Assembly: GCA_947631845.1 (NCBI GenBank)
Contig: CANRMY010000011.1
Coordinates: 1 to 50,454 of the forward strand
DNA: 50,454 nt
Origin: an uncultured Oscillospiraceae bacterium
GTDB taxonomy: Bacteria > Bacillota > Clostridia > Oscillospirales > Oscillospiraceae
Reading direction: 5' to 3'
This document shows positions 1 through 8,490 of the stretch, in pieces (within the stretch, counting starts at the first letter, position 1; each line of letters opens with the position of its first letter). Below the pieces are notes generated by a model, which made no database searches, was not told where the DNA came from, and saw only the letters and a list, made by a program, of their open reading frames with translations. The translations under genes and the position numbers were made by a program.

Positions 1-855
1 AGCGTCACCAACACCGGCACCGACACCAACGCCATTTTGAACTTCGTCATTCCCCAGGGCGCCACCGGGGCCACCGGCGCGACGGGAGCTACCGGCGCGA
101 CAGGAGCAACCGGAGCCCAAGGCCCCCAGGGTCCCGCCGGTCCCACAGGCGCTACAGGCGCGACCGGCCCGCAAGGCCCTGCCGGCGCGGCGGCCACCAT
201 TGAGATCGGCACCGTCACCACCGGCGCGCCGGGGACGCCCGCCAGCGTCACCAACACCGGCACCGACACCAACGCCATTTTGAACTTCGTCATTCCCCAG
301 GGCGCCACCGGGGCCACCGGAGCCACGGGTCTTACGGGCGCTGCCGGGGCGACAGGGGCCACAGGCCCCGCCGGCCCGCAAGGCCCCCAGGGGCCCCAGG
401 GCGAACCCGGCCCCCAGGGCCCCGCCGGTACGCCCGCGCCCGTGGGCTACGGCGATTTCTACGCCCTGATGCCCGACGACAACGCCACGGCCGTGGGCGT
501 GGGAGACGCCATCGAGTTCCCCAACGACGGCCCCACCGCCGGAGGGGTCGCCTCCGCCTCCGACACCACCTTTACCGTGGCTGACGCCGGCACTTATCTG
601 GTGCTCTTCCAGGTCAGCGTCACCGGGGCCGGGCAACTGGCTCTGGCCGTCAACGGCGCCGAGGCCGCCACCACCGTGGTGGGCCGCGCGGGAGGCACCG
701 ATCAGATCGTCGGCGTCAGCGTCCAGACCCTGGCCGCCGGCGACACGCTGTCCGTGGTCAACTCCTCCGGCAGCGCCGCCGCCATCACCATCACCCCCGC
801 CGCCGGCGGAAACAACCCCGTCTCGGCGCACCTTGTCATCGTCAGAATAGCCTGA
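1..855 (+). CDS. collagen-like repeat protein, 5'-truncated by the window edge
   Basis: The reading frame is already open at base 1, so the true start lies outside the window; the TTG at 37 is not a credible start. The visible part has two collagen-like tracts of Gly-X-Thr and Gly-Pro-Gln triplets, each preceded by the same non-collagenous segment ([10 protein letters not shown]...LNFVIPQG). About 125 residues of beta-rich, TNF/BclA-like C-terminal domain follow the second tract. In the family, such proteins form trimeric filaments on spores, exosporia or cell surfaces. The segment at 1-78 recurs almost exactly at 244-321, an in-frame 81-codon repeat. No partner gene is visible. Its function is inferred from architecture only. 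Confidence 0.85.
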   Translation, partial: SVTNTGTDTNAILNFVIPQGATGATGATGATGATGATGAQGPQGPAGPTGATGATGPQGPAGAAATIEIGTVTTGAPGTPASVTNTGTDTNAILNFVIPQGATGATGATGLTGAAGATGATGPAGPQGPQGPQGEPGPQGPAGTPAPVGYGDFYALMPDDNATAVGVGDAIEFPNDGPTAGGVASASDTTFTVADAGTYLVLFQVSVTGAGQLALAVNGAEAATTVVGRAGGTDQIVGVSVQTLAAGDTLSVVNSSGSAAAITITPAAGGNNPVSAHLVIVRIA

Positions 856-878
856 ACCCGCCTCCCCCCGGCGGAGGG

Positions 879-1612
879 CCGCCCTTATAAGGGCGGAGAA
901 AACTTACTTTCTCCTCTTTTGTGTTGACAAAAGAGGAGAAAGTAACAAAGAGGAGAAAAGCAATAGGGCGGAAATCGCAGCCCGTCCCACTCATCACCGC
1001 GCGCCTTTTGACGAATGGTCTCTGCGTTTAACCCGCTTAGCCGCTCACAGCTCTATAATCAAAGATTTCATTCCTATTTAACCCGCGCTGGTGCGGCGAT
1101 ATATGAGCAGTGTCTGTAGGGGCCGATTACCCGCTCGGCCCAAACACCGCACCGTCGAATTTCCGAACGGCCCACCGTATTTCCCGGCGCATTTCGAACA
1201 ACGCACCCGTACGGGCCGGACACCGGTCGGCCCGTGTATCGAATTCCCGAACATATTTCGTTATATGCCGTACGGGCCGCCTGGAGAGGCGGCCCCTACA
1301 AGGTCGTTCGATGGATTTTCGGGAAATTCGGTGGGCCGCCGAAGGCGGCGGCCCGTACAGCGTCTAAAGGAAAAACCAGGAAGTCGTCATGCGTGGGAAA
1401 GCCCATTTCCCGTGCCCGCCGCCCCGCGGGCGATCCCTTGGGGTTCTCCACATAGGGGCCGCGGCCCCTGTGTGGTCGTTTTTAAAAGGTGGGGTCCAGG
1501 GGAGGGAAAAAACGAAATCCCTCCCCTGGTTTCTTTTCCTCTTTTGTTTCTTTTCTCCTTTTGGAAATCCAAAAGGAGAAAAGAAAGTTTCCCGTCCGCC
1601 TATAAGGCGGAC
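879..1612. repeat. gene-free repeat island 1 with inverted double-hairpin ends
   Basis: This fills the gap between the collagen-like gene and the DUF2264 gene; no credible ORF is present. The left end has an 18-bp palindrome (879-896), then a 19-bp perfect stem with GTTG loop (904-922/927-945). The right end carries the same module inverted: a 19-bp stem (1547-1565/1568-1586), then a GTCCGCCT/AGGCGGAC hairpin (1594-1612). The middle (961-1100) aligns with 43640-43785 of island 2, including the shared words ACCCGCTTAGCCGCTCA and CCCGCGCTGGTGCGGCGATA. Between lie GGGCCG...CGGCCC palindromes (about 1119, 1213, 1271, 1333, 1455). It may be a non-autonomous mobile element or a structured transcript; the sequence does not decide. 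Confidence 0.75.
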
Positions 1613-1628
1613 AACCTTATAAAACCCC

Positions 1629-2753
1629 TCAATCCTCGGCGTGATCGGCTTCCACACGCTGGCCGCTCCAGATGCGCTTCTGCGTCCAGGGCTCGTCGGG
1701 GGCGGCCCAGAAGGGGTGGGTGTGGGGTAGGCCCAGGGGCAGAAAGACCGTCTCGCACAGGTAGAGGCTCCCCACGCCGATGTAGCCCTCCGCCAGCTCC
1801 GGCTGAAGGCCGCTGATCCCCGGCAGGAGGAAGCCGTTTTCGTCGTAGATGTTCCCCCGGTGTACCCGCCGGATCACCGCCGTCAGGCCGCAGCGGGCCT
1901 GGGCCGGGGTCACATACGCGGGCAGAAAGCCCTCCAGGGCGGCCTGGGCCAGGAGCTGGAAGGCCCCGTAGCGATAGGTCGAGGAACGGCCCAGGACCGG
2001 GTACGAGCCGTCGGGCATAATGAGCCGCTCCAGGATCCCGGCGCACCTCGCCGCCCGTTTCAGCTCAATTTCATAGAATTCCGCGTACTTTTTGTCCTCT
2101 TTCAGTTCCCTGAGGATATCCGTCATCATGGGGTGGATGACAAAGGAGTTATAGTAGTCGGCGTGGAACCGCTCCCCGTCCCCGTAGACCCCGTCCCCCA
2201 CATACCAGCCCCGGAAGGCATCCAGCGCCCTGTCCACGGGCGCCGGCTCCCAGTCCTCCCCCACATGCCGCAGAAAGATCTCGATCATGGCGGAAAAGAA
2301 GAGCCAGTTGGAGTTGTAGGGGGTGAATTTCCGGGTGGAGCGCAGAGCGGCGGCCAGGCGGCGCCGGGTGAGTTCCTCCAGGGAAAACCAGAGAGCGCCG
2401 GGGGCCCGCAGCAGGGCGTGGGCCAGAAAGGCCGCGTCCACCAGGGACTGCCCGTACCCCTCCGTGAAGTTCACCGCATCCGGGCTTCGGGGATCCACCG
2501 CGTTCTGAAGGCCCCTCCGGGCCAGGGCGCGAAAGCGCTCCCGCGCCGCCCGTTCCCCGGAGGGCTCCTCCGCCTCCAGCCACGGGGCCATGCCGCACAG
2601 CGTCCTGCCCAATGCCTCCAGGGGGGCGTAGAGGGCCCGGTCCGGGTGGAACGCCAGGGGGAGGGAGGTTTTCAGCCGGTTCTCCGCCAGGGCGGACAGC
2701 ACGGGGTACGCGGTCTTCAGCATGGCGTCCAGCCAGAGCTTTCTCGTCACCAC
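1629..2753 (-). CDS. DUF2264 domain-containing protein
   Basis: This 374-residue protein has the look of the DUF2264 family, an alpha/alpha-barrel group found with polysaccharide-degrading enzymes; its biochemical role is not established. Family-like segments include NFTEGYGQSLVDAAF near residue 95, YNSNWLFFSAMIEIFLRHVG near 147, and FHADYYNSFVIHPMMTDIL near 195. There is no signal peptide, so it is probably cytoplasmic. The GTG start overlaps the stop of the GH88 gene by 7 nt, so the two are translationally coupled and probably work on the same substrate, an unsaturated uronate oligosaccharide (inference). The family is confident; the role is not. Confidence 0.8.
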   Translation of the reverse strand: MVTRKLWLDAMLKTAYPVLSALAENRLKTSLPLAFHPDRALYAPLEALGRTLCGMAPWLEAEEPSGERAARERFRALARRGLQNAVDPRSPDAVNFTEGYGQSLVDAAFLAHALLRAPGALWFSLEELTRRRLAAALRSTRKFTPYNSNWLFFSAMIEIFLRHVGEDWEPAPVDRALDAFRGWYVGDGVYGDGERFHADYYNSFVIHPMMTDILRELKEDKKYAEFYEIELKRAARCAGILERLIMPDGSYPVLGRSSTYRYGAFQLLAQAALEGFLPAYVTPAQARCGLTAVIRRVHRGNIYDENGFLLPGISGLQPELAEGYIGVGSLYLCETVFLPLGLPHTHPFWAAPDEPWTQKRIWSGQRVEADHAED

Positions 2754-3844
2754 ACAAAGACCCCCTTCCCCAGCCGCTTCAGCACCGCCTCGGTGAAGAA
2801 ATAATCGGCGTAGATAAGCGGGTGGTTGTGCTCCCTGTCGTGGAAGCTCACCGAACAGCGGCTCAGGAGAAAATCCGTGTCCGGGGAGAGATCCAGGCGC
2901 TTTTCCGAAAGCGCGGTCAACAGGCGCTCCGCCGCTTCCCTGTACCGGCTCTCCCCCGCCGCCACGGCCAGCTCCAGAAGCCCCGAGGCGGCGATGGCGG
3001 CGGCGCTGTCGTCCTCAAAGGCGCAGTCCGCCCCCTGGGCGAAGTCCACGGGGATCAGGCCGGAGGCGGGGATATGGGCGATGAAGTAGTCCGCCGCTCT
3101 CTTAGCGCAGACAAGGAAGATTGGATCCTCTGTGTGGAGCCAGGAGAGAGTAAAGCCGTAGACCGCCCACGCCTGTCCCCGGGTCCAGGCACCGCCGGCG
3201 GCCATGCCCTGGCCGGGGAGCGTCCCCCGCTTTTCCCCGGTGGCGGGGTCGAAAACCACGATATGCTCCACCGAGCCGTCGGGCCGCTGGAAGTGGGCGG
3301 CGGCGGTCCCGGCGTGGAGGGCGGCGATCTGCCCAAAGCGGGGGTCGCCCGTCAGGGCCGAGGCCCTGTACAAAAGGGGCAGGTTCATCAGGCAGTCGAT
3401 GATGGCCCAGCCGGCCTTCTCCCCGCCCTGATCGTTCCAGGCGCGGATAAAATTCCCCCTGGGATTGAAGCGGCCCGCCAGGTTGGAGGCCGCCAGCAAC
3501 AGGCGGTTCAGGGACGCGGGGTCCTTTGTGAGCGTATAGTCGGCCCCGGCGGTGAGCAGCCACTTAAAGCCGCTGTCGTGGTCCATTCCCCCGGCGTCCA
3601 AAAGCGCCGCGTCCAGCTTCCGCTCAACAGCGGCGGCGGCGCTTTTCAGCTCCGCCGCCCCCGTCAGGGCGTAGACCTGCCACAGGCTCCCCGCCCAAAA
3701 ACCGTTTGTCCACCAGGAGATGTGCTCCCCCGATTGGTCGTCAAAGCGCCCTCCGACGTCCGTCCGGTAGGGAATTTTCTCCCCGCTCCGGCGGCACACC
3801 AGCAGCGTCTTTTCACTGATGCTCCGGGCCAATTCCTCCCACAT
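2747..3844 (-). CDS. glycoside hydrolase family 88 unsaturated glucuronyl hydrolase
   Basis: This protein is predicted to remove the unsaturated uronic acid that polysaccharide lyases leave at the non-reducing end of oligosaccharides. At 365 residues it has the normal size for GH88. The HDSGF motif places Asp90, and the segment IIDCLMNLPLL places Asp150, at the positions of the two catalytic aspartates known in Bacillus UGL (Asp88, Asp149). WTRGQAWAVYGF and EDDSAAAIAASGLLEL are further family motifs. There is no signal peptide, so it acts inside the cell on imported fragments. The ATG at 3844 follows GGAGGT; the frame stays open upstream, but that sequence is promoter-like AT-rich DNA. The DUF2264 gene follows with overlap. 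The exact substrate cannot be read from sequence. Confidence 0.88.
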   Translation of the reverse strand: MWEELARSISEKTLLVCRRSGEKIPYRTDVGGRFDDQSGEHISWWTNGFWAGSLWQVYALTGAAELKSAAAAVERKLDAALLDAGGMDHDSGFKWLLTAGADYTLTKDPASLNRLLLAASNLAGRFNPRGNFIRAWNDQGGEKAGWAIIDCLMNLPLLYRASALTGDPRFGQIAALHAGTAAAHFQRPDGSVEHIVVFDPATGEKRGTLPGQGMAAGGAWTRGQAWAVYGFTLSWLHTEDPIFLVCAKRAADYFIAHIPASGLIPVDFAQGADCAFEDDSAAAIAASGLLELAVAAGESRYREAAERLLTALSEKRLDLSPDTDFLLSRCSVSFHDREHNHPLIYADYFFTEAVLKRLGKGVFVW

Positions 3845-3886
3845 AGGCGGACCTCCAAAAAAATAATTATTTTTACATAAGAATAC

Positions 3887-3915
3887 TTGACAGATTATCG
3901 TCTTTGTGGTATAAT
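3887..3915 (+). promoter_or_regulatory. perfect sigma-A promoter reading antisense to dnaE
   Basis: TTGACA (3887-3892), a 17-nt spacer and TATAAT (3910-3915) form an exact consensus promoter on the plus strand. No plus-strand gene follows; transcription would run into the 3' end of dnaE in antisense. The GH88 gene points the other way, and no comparably good minus-strand promoter is visible for it here. Confidence 0.6.
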
Positions 3916-3921
3916 ACAATT

Positions 3922-3940
3922 ATTCCGAAATATTCGGAAT
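3922..3940. promoter_or_regulatory. palindrome ATTCCGAA-ATA-TTCGGAAT at the predicted transcription start
   Basis: A perfect 8-bp inverted repeat with a 3-nt centre begins 7 nt after the -10 box of the plus-strand promoter at 3887. It lies 6 nt beyond the dnaE stop and 78 nt upstream of the GH88 start. It could be an operator, for example for a sugar-responsive regulator of the GH88 pair, or the stem of a weak dnaE terminator. No strong T-run follows on either strand. Confidence 0.4.
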
Positions 3941-3945
3941 GGGCC

Positions 3946-6900
3946 TTATTTGACCACCACGTTGTCCTCGCCCAAAAGCTCCCTCAGCTCCTGCACCAGG
4001 GCCGGGTGGATGAGGCAGTCGGCGCCCACCCGGCGGCGGGTGTCGGCGAAAAACACCACCAGCTGCTGTTCGCCGGGGAACATGGTGAGCAGCAGGCGGA
4101 TCCTGTGGTACTCCGGGCAGTTCTCCGTGGGCAGGCGGAGGTAGAGCTTTTTATTGGCTTCCGGCTCGAGCTCCCCCGGGGCGTCCGGCCGCAGATCGGT
4201 CAGGGGGCGCAGGAAGATGACCACAGCCTGGGGCTCCTTCCCCTCCCGGATGGAGAGGCGCGCGCGGGTCATCACAAGGGCCCCCTCCCGCATGTAGACG
4301 CCGGACTGATCCAGGACGCGCTGGAAGGCCAGCAGCTCCATGCTCCCGGTGCCGTCGTCCAGGGTCAGATAGGCCATCAGGCCGCCGTTTTTGGTGGCGC
4401 GGGTGCGGCTGGAGATGATGACGCCGGCGAAGGCCATCTCCTGGTCGTCGGCAAAGCGGTGCGTCTCCCGCTCCTCGGCGTAGTCGGCCAGGACGGCGCC
4501 GATGTTGGTGACGCCCATCCGCCGGACGGCCTGCCGGTAGGCGTCCATGGGGTGGCCGGAGAGGTAGAGGCCCGTGACCTCCCGCTCCATGGTCATCCGC
4601 TCCAGGGGGGAATAGTCCTCCACATCGGGCAGGGGCACGGCGGAGGCGGAGGCGGAGTCGCCGCCGCCGGAGAAAGCGCCGAAGAGATCCATCTGGCCCT
4701 CCACGTTTTTGCGGCGGCTGTCGGCGATGGCCTCCAGGGTGCGGCCGGCGATCAGCGTCAGCTGGCGGCGGTTGGCGCCCAGGGAATCGAAGGCCCCGGC
4801 CTTGATGAGGCTCTCCAGGGCGCGGGAGTTCATATCCGCCCCGTAGAGGCGCTGGCAGAAGTCGTGGAAGGAGGCGAAGGGGCCGCCGTTTTCCCGCTCC
4901 TCCACCATATTCTCAATGAATTTGGCGCCGATGTTCTTCACCGCCACCAGGCCGTAGCGGATATCGTTCCCCTCCACGGTGAAGCGGCTGCGGGAGTGGT
5001 TCACGTCGGGGGGCAGGAGGTTGATGCCCATGCTCTGGCACTCGGCGGTATACTCGGCCACCTTGTCGGCCTGGCCCAGGACGGAGCTCATCAGGGCCGC
5101 CATATATTCCCGGGGGTAGTGGCATTTGAGGTACGCCGTCTCATAGGCCACGATGGCGTAGGAGACGGAGTGGGCCTTGTTGAAGGCGTAGTTGGCGAAG
5201 GCGTTGATCTCGTCGTAGATGCTCCCGGCGATCTCGGCGGAGATGCCGTTTTTCACACAGCCGTGGATCCCCCGGGCCTCGTCGCCGTTGATGAAGGTCT
5301 CCCGCTCCTTCTGGATCTCCGCCATCTTCTTTTTGGACATGGCGCGGCGGATCATATCCGCCTGACCCAGGGAGTAGCCGGCCAGGCGCTGGAAGATCTC
5401 GATGACCTGCTCCTGATAGAGGATGCACCCGTAGGTGACGTTCAAAATCGGCTCCAGCAGGGGGTGCTTGTAGGTCACCGTCTCCGGGTGCTGGGTGGCC
5501 TCCAGGAACCGGGGGATGGAGTCCATGGGGCCGGGGCGGTAGAGGGCCACCACGGAGGAGATATCCTCGATGCTCCTGGCCTTCATGCCCACGGCCACGC
5601 TGGTCATCCCGGCGGACTCCAGTTGGAAAACCCCCGAGGTCCTCCCGGCGGAGAGCATGTCGTAGGTGGCCCTGTCGTCCGTGGGGATCTTCGTAATGTC
5701 GAAATCCGGGACGTTTCTGCGGATGTCCTGAACGGCGTCGTCGATGATGGTCAGGTTCCGCAGGCCCAAAAAGTCCATCTTGAGAAGGCCCAGCTCCTCC
5801 ACGGTGGTCATGGTGTACTGGGTGGAGATGGTGTTGTCCTTTTTGGAGAGAGCCAGGGGGACGTAGGTGTGGACGGGGTCGCGGGTGATGACCACGCCGG
5901 CGGCGTGGGTGCCGTAGTCCTTGGGCATGTCCTCGATGGCCCGGGCCGTCTCGATGACGCGTTTATACCGCTCGTCCCGGTCCATCAGCTCCCGCAGCTG
6001 CGCGGAGACGCGCACCGCGTCGTCGATGGTCATTTTGGCGTCGTCGGGCATGGATTTGGCCAGCTCGTTCTCCTCGGCGAAGGTCAGGCCCAGCACCTTG
6101 GAGACGCTGCGGACGGCATTTTTGGCCTTCAGGGTGTTGAAGGTGATGATCTGGGCCACATGGTCCGCGCCGTACTTGCGCTTGACGTAGTCCATGACCT
6201 CGCCCCGGCGGCGCTCGCAGAAGTCCATATCAATATCCGGCATACTGACCCGCTCGGGGTTCAGGAACCGCTCGAAGAAGAGGTTGTATTTGATGGGGTC
6301 CACGTCGGTGATGCCCAGGGTATAGCTGACCACGCTCCCCGCCGCGCTGCCCCGCCCCGGCCCCACGGGGATGCCGTTTCTCTTGGCGTACATGACGAAG
6401 TCCTGGACGATCAGGAAATAGTCGGTGAAGCCCATGCGGTCGATCATGTCGAGCTCGTAGAAAAGCTGTTTTTTCGCCCGGTCGTAGATCTCCCCGGCGT
6501 ACCGGCGGGAAAGGCCCTCCAGGCACTGCTTTTCCAGGTAGTCCTTGGACGTGACGCCCGCCGGGAGCTTGAATTCCGGCAGGTGGTAGTGGCCGAATTC
6601 AAACCGCATATCGCACATGGCCGCGATCTTTTCGGTGTTGTCCGCCGCCTCCGGGTGGTTGGGAAAGAGGGCGCGCATCTCCTCCTCGGACTTGAGATAC
6701 AGCCCGTCGCCCTGGAACTTCATGCGGTTGGGCTCGTCCAGGGTCTTGCCGGTCTGGATGCACATCAGCACGTCCTGGGCGTAGGCGTCCTCCCGCTTTA
6801 AATAGTGGACGTCGTTGGTCAGCACCAGGGGGATGCCCGTCTCCTTGGAGAGCCGGAGGAGGCCCCGGGCGGCGGTGCGCTCCTCGGCGATGCCGTGGTC

Positions 6901-7425
6901 CTGGAGCTCAAGGTAGTAATTGCCCTTCCCGAAGATCCTTTCAAATTCCAGGGCGGTCTTTTTGGCCTCGTCGAACTTGTCCTCCAGGATGAGGCGCGGC
7001 ACCCGCCCCTGGATGCAGGCGGACAGGGCGATGAGGCCCTCGGCGTGGGCCCGCAGCAGGTCCATATCCACCCGGGGCTTCATGTAAAAGCCCTGGACGA
7101 AGCTCATGGACACCATGTAGCAGAGGTTTTTGTAGCCCGTCTCGTTTTTGCACAGCAGGATCAGGTGGTAGCGCACCGAGTCCTCCCCCCGCTCCATGTC
7201 GAAGCGGGTGCGGGGGGCCACGTAGACCTCGCAGCCGATGATGGGACGGATCCCCTCCTTCAGGCACTCCTTATAGAAGGCCACGGCCCCGTACATGACG
7301 CCGTGGTCGGTGATGGCGAGGCTGGTCTGGCCCAGCTCTTTGGCCCTTTTGGGCAGGTCCTTGATACGGCAGGCCCCGTCCAGGAGGCTGTATTCGGAGT
7401 GGACATGCAGGTGTGTGAAGGCCAT
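3946..7425 (-). CDS. dnaE: DNA polymerase III alpha subunit (DnaE type)
   Basis: Replicative DNA polymerase of the DnaE class, 1159 residues, the usual length. The N-terminal PHP domain opens with HLHVHSEYSLLDG and has ITDHGVMYG. The C-family polymerase core carries the catalytic PDIDMDF motif near residue 400 and GPGRGSAAGS before it. The helix-hairpin-helix region and the C-terminal OB-fold (about residues 990-1070, VIISSRTRATKNG) follow. The ATG at 7425 has AAAGGAG 8 nt upstream; the extra 46 in-frame codons beyond it translate a palindromic repeat and are not coding. It ends the hprK-murB-rapZ-whiA-dnaE group. Gram-positive bacteria usually also have PolC, which is not in this window. Confidence 0.97.
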   Translation of the reverse strand: MAFTHLHVHSEYSLLDGACRIKDLPKRAKELGQTSLAITDHGVMYGAVAFYKECLKEGIRPIIGCEVYVAPRTRFDMERGEDSVRYHLILLCKNETGYKNLCYMVSMSFVQGFYMKPRVDMDLLRAHAEGLIALSACIQGRVPRLILEDKFDEAKKTALEFERIFGKGNYYLELQDHGIAEERTAARGLLRLSKETGIPLVLTNDVHYLKREDAYAQDVLMCIQTGKTLDEPNRMKFQGDGLYLKSEEEMRALFPNHPEAADNTEKIAAMCDMRFEFGHYHLPEFKLPAGVTSKDYLEKQCLEGLSRRYAGEIYDRAKKQLFYELDMIDRMGFTDYFLIVQDFVMYAKRNGIPVGPGRGSAAGSVVSYTLGITDVDPIKYNLFFERFLNPERVSMPDIDMDFCERRRGEVMDYVKRKYGADHVAQIITFNTLKAKNAVRSVSKVLGLTFAEENELAKSMPDDAKMTIDDAVRVSAQLRELMDRDERYKRVIETARAIEDMPKDYGTHAAGVVITRDPVHTYVPLALSKKDNTISTQYTMTTVEELGLLKMDFLGLRNLTIIDDAVQDIRRNVPDFDITKIPTDDRATYDMLSAGRTSGVFQLESAGMTSVAVGMKARSIEDISSVVALYRPGPMDSIPRFLEATQHPETVTYKHPLLEPILNVTYGCILYQEQVIEIFQRLAGYSLGQADMIRRAMSKKKMAEIQKERETFINGDEARGIHGCVKNGISAEIAGSIYDEINAFANYAFNKAHSVSYAIVAYETAYLKCHYPREYMAALMSSVLGQADKVAEYTAECQSMGINLLPPDVNHSRSRFTVEGNDIRYGLVAVKNIGAKFIENMVEERENGGPFASFHDFCQRLYGADMNSRALESLIKAGAFDSLGANRRQLTLIAGRTLEAIADSRRKNVEGQMDLFGAFSGGGDSASASAVPLPDVEDYSPLERMTMEREVTGLYLSGHPMDAYRQAVRRMGVTNIGAVLADYAEERETHRFADDQEMAFAGVIISSRTRATKNGGLMAYLTLDDGTGSMELLAFQRVLDQSGVYMREGALVMTRARLSIREGKEPQAVVIFLRPLTDLRPDAPGELEPEANKKLYLRLPTENCPEYHRIRLLLTMFPGEQQLVVFFADTRRRVGADCLIHPALVQELRELLGEDNVVVK

Positions 7426-7465
7426 AGGGAGGCTCCTTTCGGGGAAAATCAGGGTTTTTAAGGGA

Positions 7466-7580
7466 CGGGCCGGCCAGGTGTCCGGCCCGTACATAGCAGT
7501 GTGTCCGGCCCATCCAAAGCTGGGTGTCCGGCCCGTACATAGCCGGGTGTTCGATTCGTACAAGGCCGGGTGTCCGGCCC
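7466..7580. repeat. cluster of GGCCGG...CCGGCCC palindromes between whiA and dnaE
   Basis: The 165-nt gap holds four or five copies of a GC-rich unit ending in GTGTCCGGCCC, some with a full GGGCCGG partner arm and others eroded. The same unit appears near 1213, 9480, 16120, 43820 and 44085. Transcribed from whiA into dnaE, it would form strong hairpins in the mRNA. No promoter is visible here. Confidence 0.7.
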
Positions 7581-7590
7581 GCGCGGGAGG

Positions 7591-8490
7591 TCATTTCAGG
7601 GCGGAGGCCAGCTCCGACAGCTTGCGGAGGCGGTGGTTGAGGCCGGATTTGGTCACGGGCGGCGTACAGAGGGCGCCCAGCTCCTCGATGGACAGCTCCG
7701 GGTTCTCCTCCCGCAGTCTGGCGGCCTCCTGAAGCTTGTCCGACAGGGCGGAGAGTCGGCCGCTCTCCCGGAGCTTTCGGATATCCGCCAGCTGCTGGGC
7801 GCTGGCCTCCACGGTCTTTAAAACGTTGGCGGTGTCGCAGTTGACCTTGCGGTTCACAAGGTTCGTCATATCCTTCTCGATCTTGGCGTTCATGACGGAC
7901 ATGGCGGACACCGGCGCGCCCATGGTGGTGAGCAGATCCTCGATGAGGTCGCTCTGCTTGAAATAGAGGATGTAATTGCCGCCCCGTGTGACACAGCGCG
8001 GCTCAAAGGTCATATCCAAAAACAGGGCCGTGATCTCCCGGCTGACGGAGAAGTGGTCGGTGACCAGCTCCAGGTGGTAGCCCTTGTGGGGGTCGGTGAC
8101 GCTGCCGCCGGCCAGAAAAGCCCCCCGGAGGAAGGCGGCGCGGGAGGCGTCGTCCTCTAAGAGGCCCAGGTTCACATGGTGGGTCAGCAGGCCCGTGGAG
8201 GGATACCCCAGGGCGTCCAGGACGGCGGAAAGAGCGGCGGGGTCCCGGAGGATCAGGGTGCGTTTACCCGTCTCGCCCTTCCGGGGCAGCTCGTCGAAGG
8301 ACACCCGGAAGGCCCGGGAAAAGATCTTGGGCAGGCGCGTGATGAAGGCGTCGGAGCCGGTGACGATCCGCGCCTCGGTCCGGTCAAACCGGTTGCAGAA
8401 CAGCAGTACCCCGTAGCATTCGGCCAGGGCCGTCCTGGAGGACAGCTCCGCCCGGCACAGCTCCGCCTTCACCTGAGAGGAGAAGGACAT
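7591..8490 (-). CDS. whiA: DNA-binding protein WhiA
   Basis: WhiA is a Gram-positive DNA-binding protein with a degenerate LAGLIDADG homing-endonuclease-like N-terminal part and a C-terminal helix-turn-helix. In streptomycetes it controls sporulation; in Bacillus it affects division and chromosome segregation. Of its 299 residues, the N-terminus FSSQVKAELCR and the segment CYGVLLFCNRFD are family hallmarks. The C-terminal helix-turn-helix runs through NPELSIEELGALCTPPVTKSGLNHRL. The ATG at 8490 was chosen because the family begins MSFSSQVK; the 37 earlier in-frame codons do not resemble it. rapZ is 73 nt upstream. The gene yvcK, normally between rapZ and whiA, is absent. Confidence 0.95.
   Translation of the reverse strand: MSFSSQVKAELCRAELSSRTALAECYGVLLFCNRFDRTEARIVTGSDAFITRLPKIFSRAFRVSFDELPRKGETGKRTLILRDPAALSAVLDALGYPSTGLLTHHVNLGLLEDDASRAAFLRGAFLAGGSVTDPHKGYHLELVTDHFSVSREITALFLDMTFEPRCVTRGGNYILYFKQSDLIEDLLTTMGAPVSAMSVMNAKIEKDMTNLVNRKVNCDTANVLKTVEASAQQLADIRKLRESGRLSALSDKLQEAARLREENPELSIEELGALCTPPVTKSGLNHRLRKLSELASALK

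Noticed and set aside
904-945. Promoter suggested by the TTGACA in the left stem of island 1 (also 43602)
   Set aside because: TTGACA here is part of the conserved hairpin loop and arm; no -10 box lies at the right distance.
1091-1816. 241-codon plus-strand frame across island 1
   Set aside because: It translates palindromic repeats (runs of Arg, Gly and Pro) and then the antisense of the DUF2264 gene. Frame is not preserved between the two islands.
3904-6801. 965-codon open frame on the plus strand opposite dnaE
   Set aside because: It is the antisense of a certain dnaE gene. Its composition (His, Gly, Val-rich runs) is what a GC-rich codon pattern gives on the other strand, and there is no ribosome-binding site.
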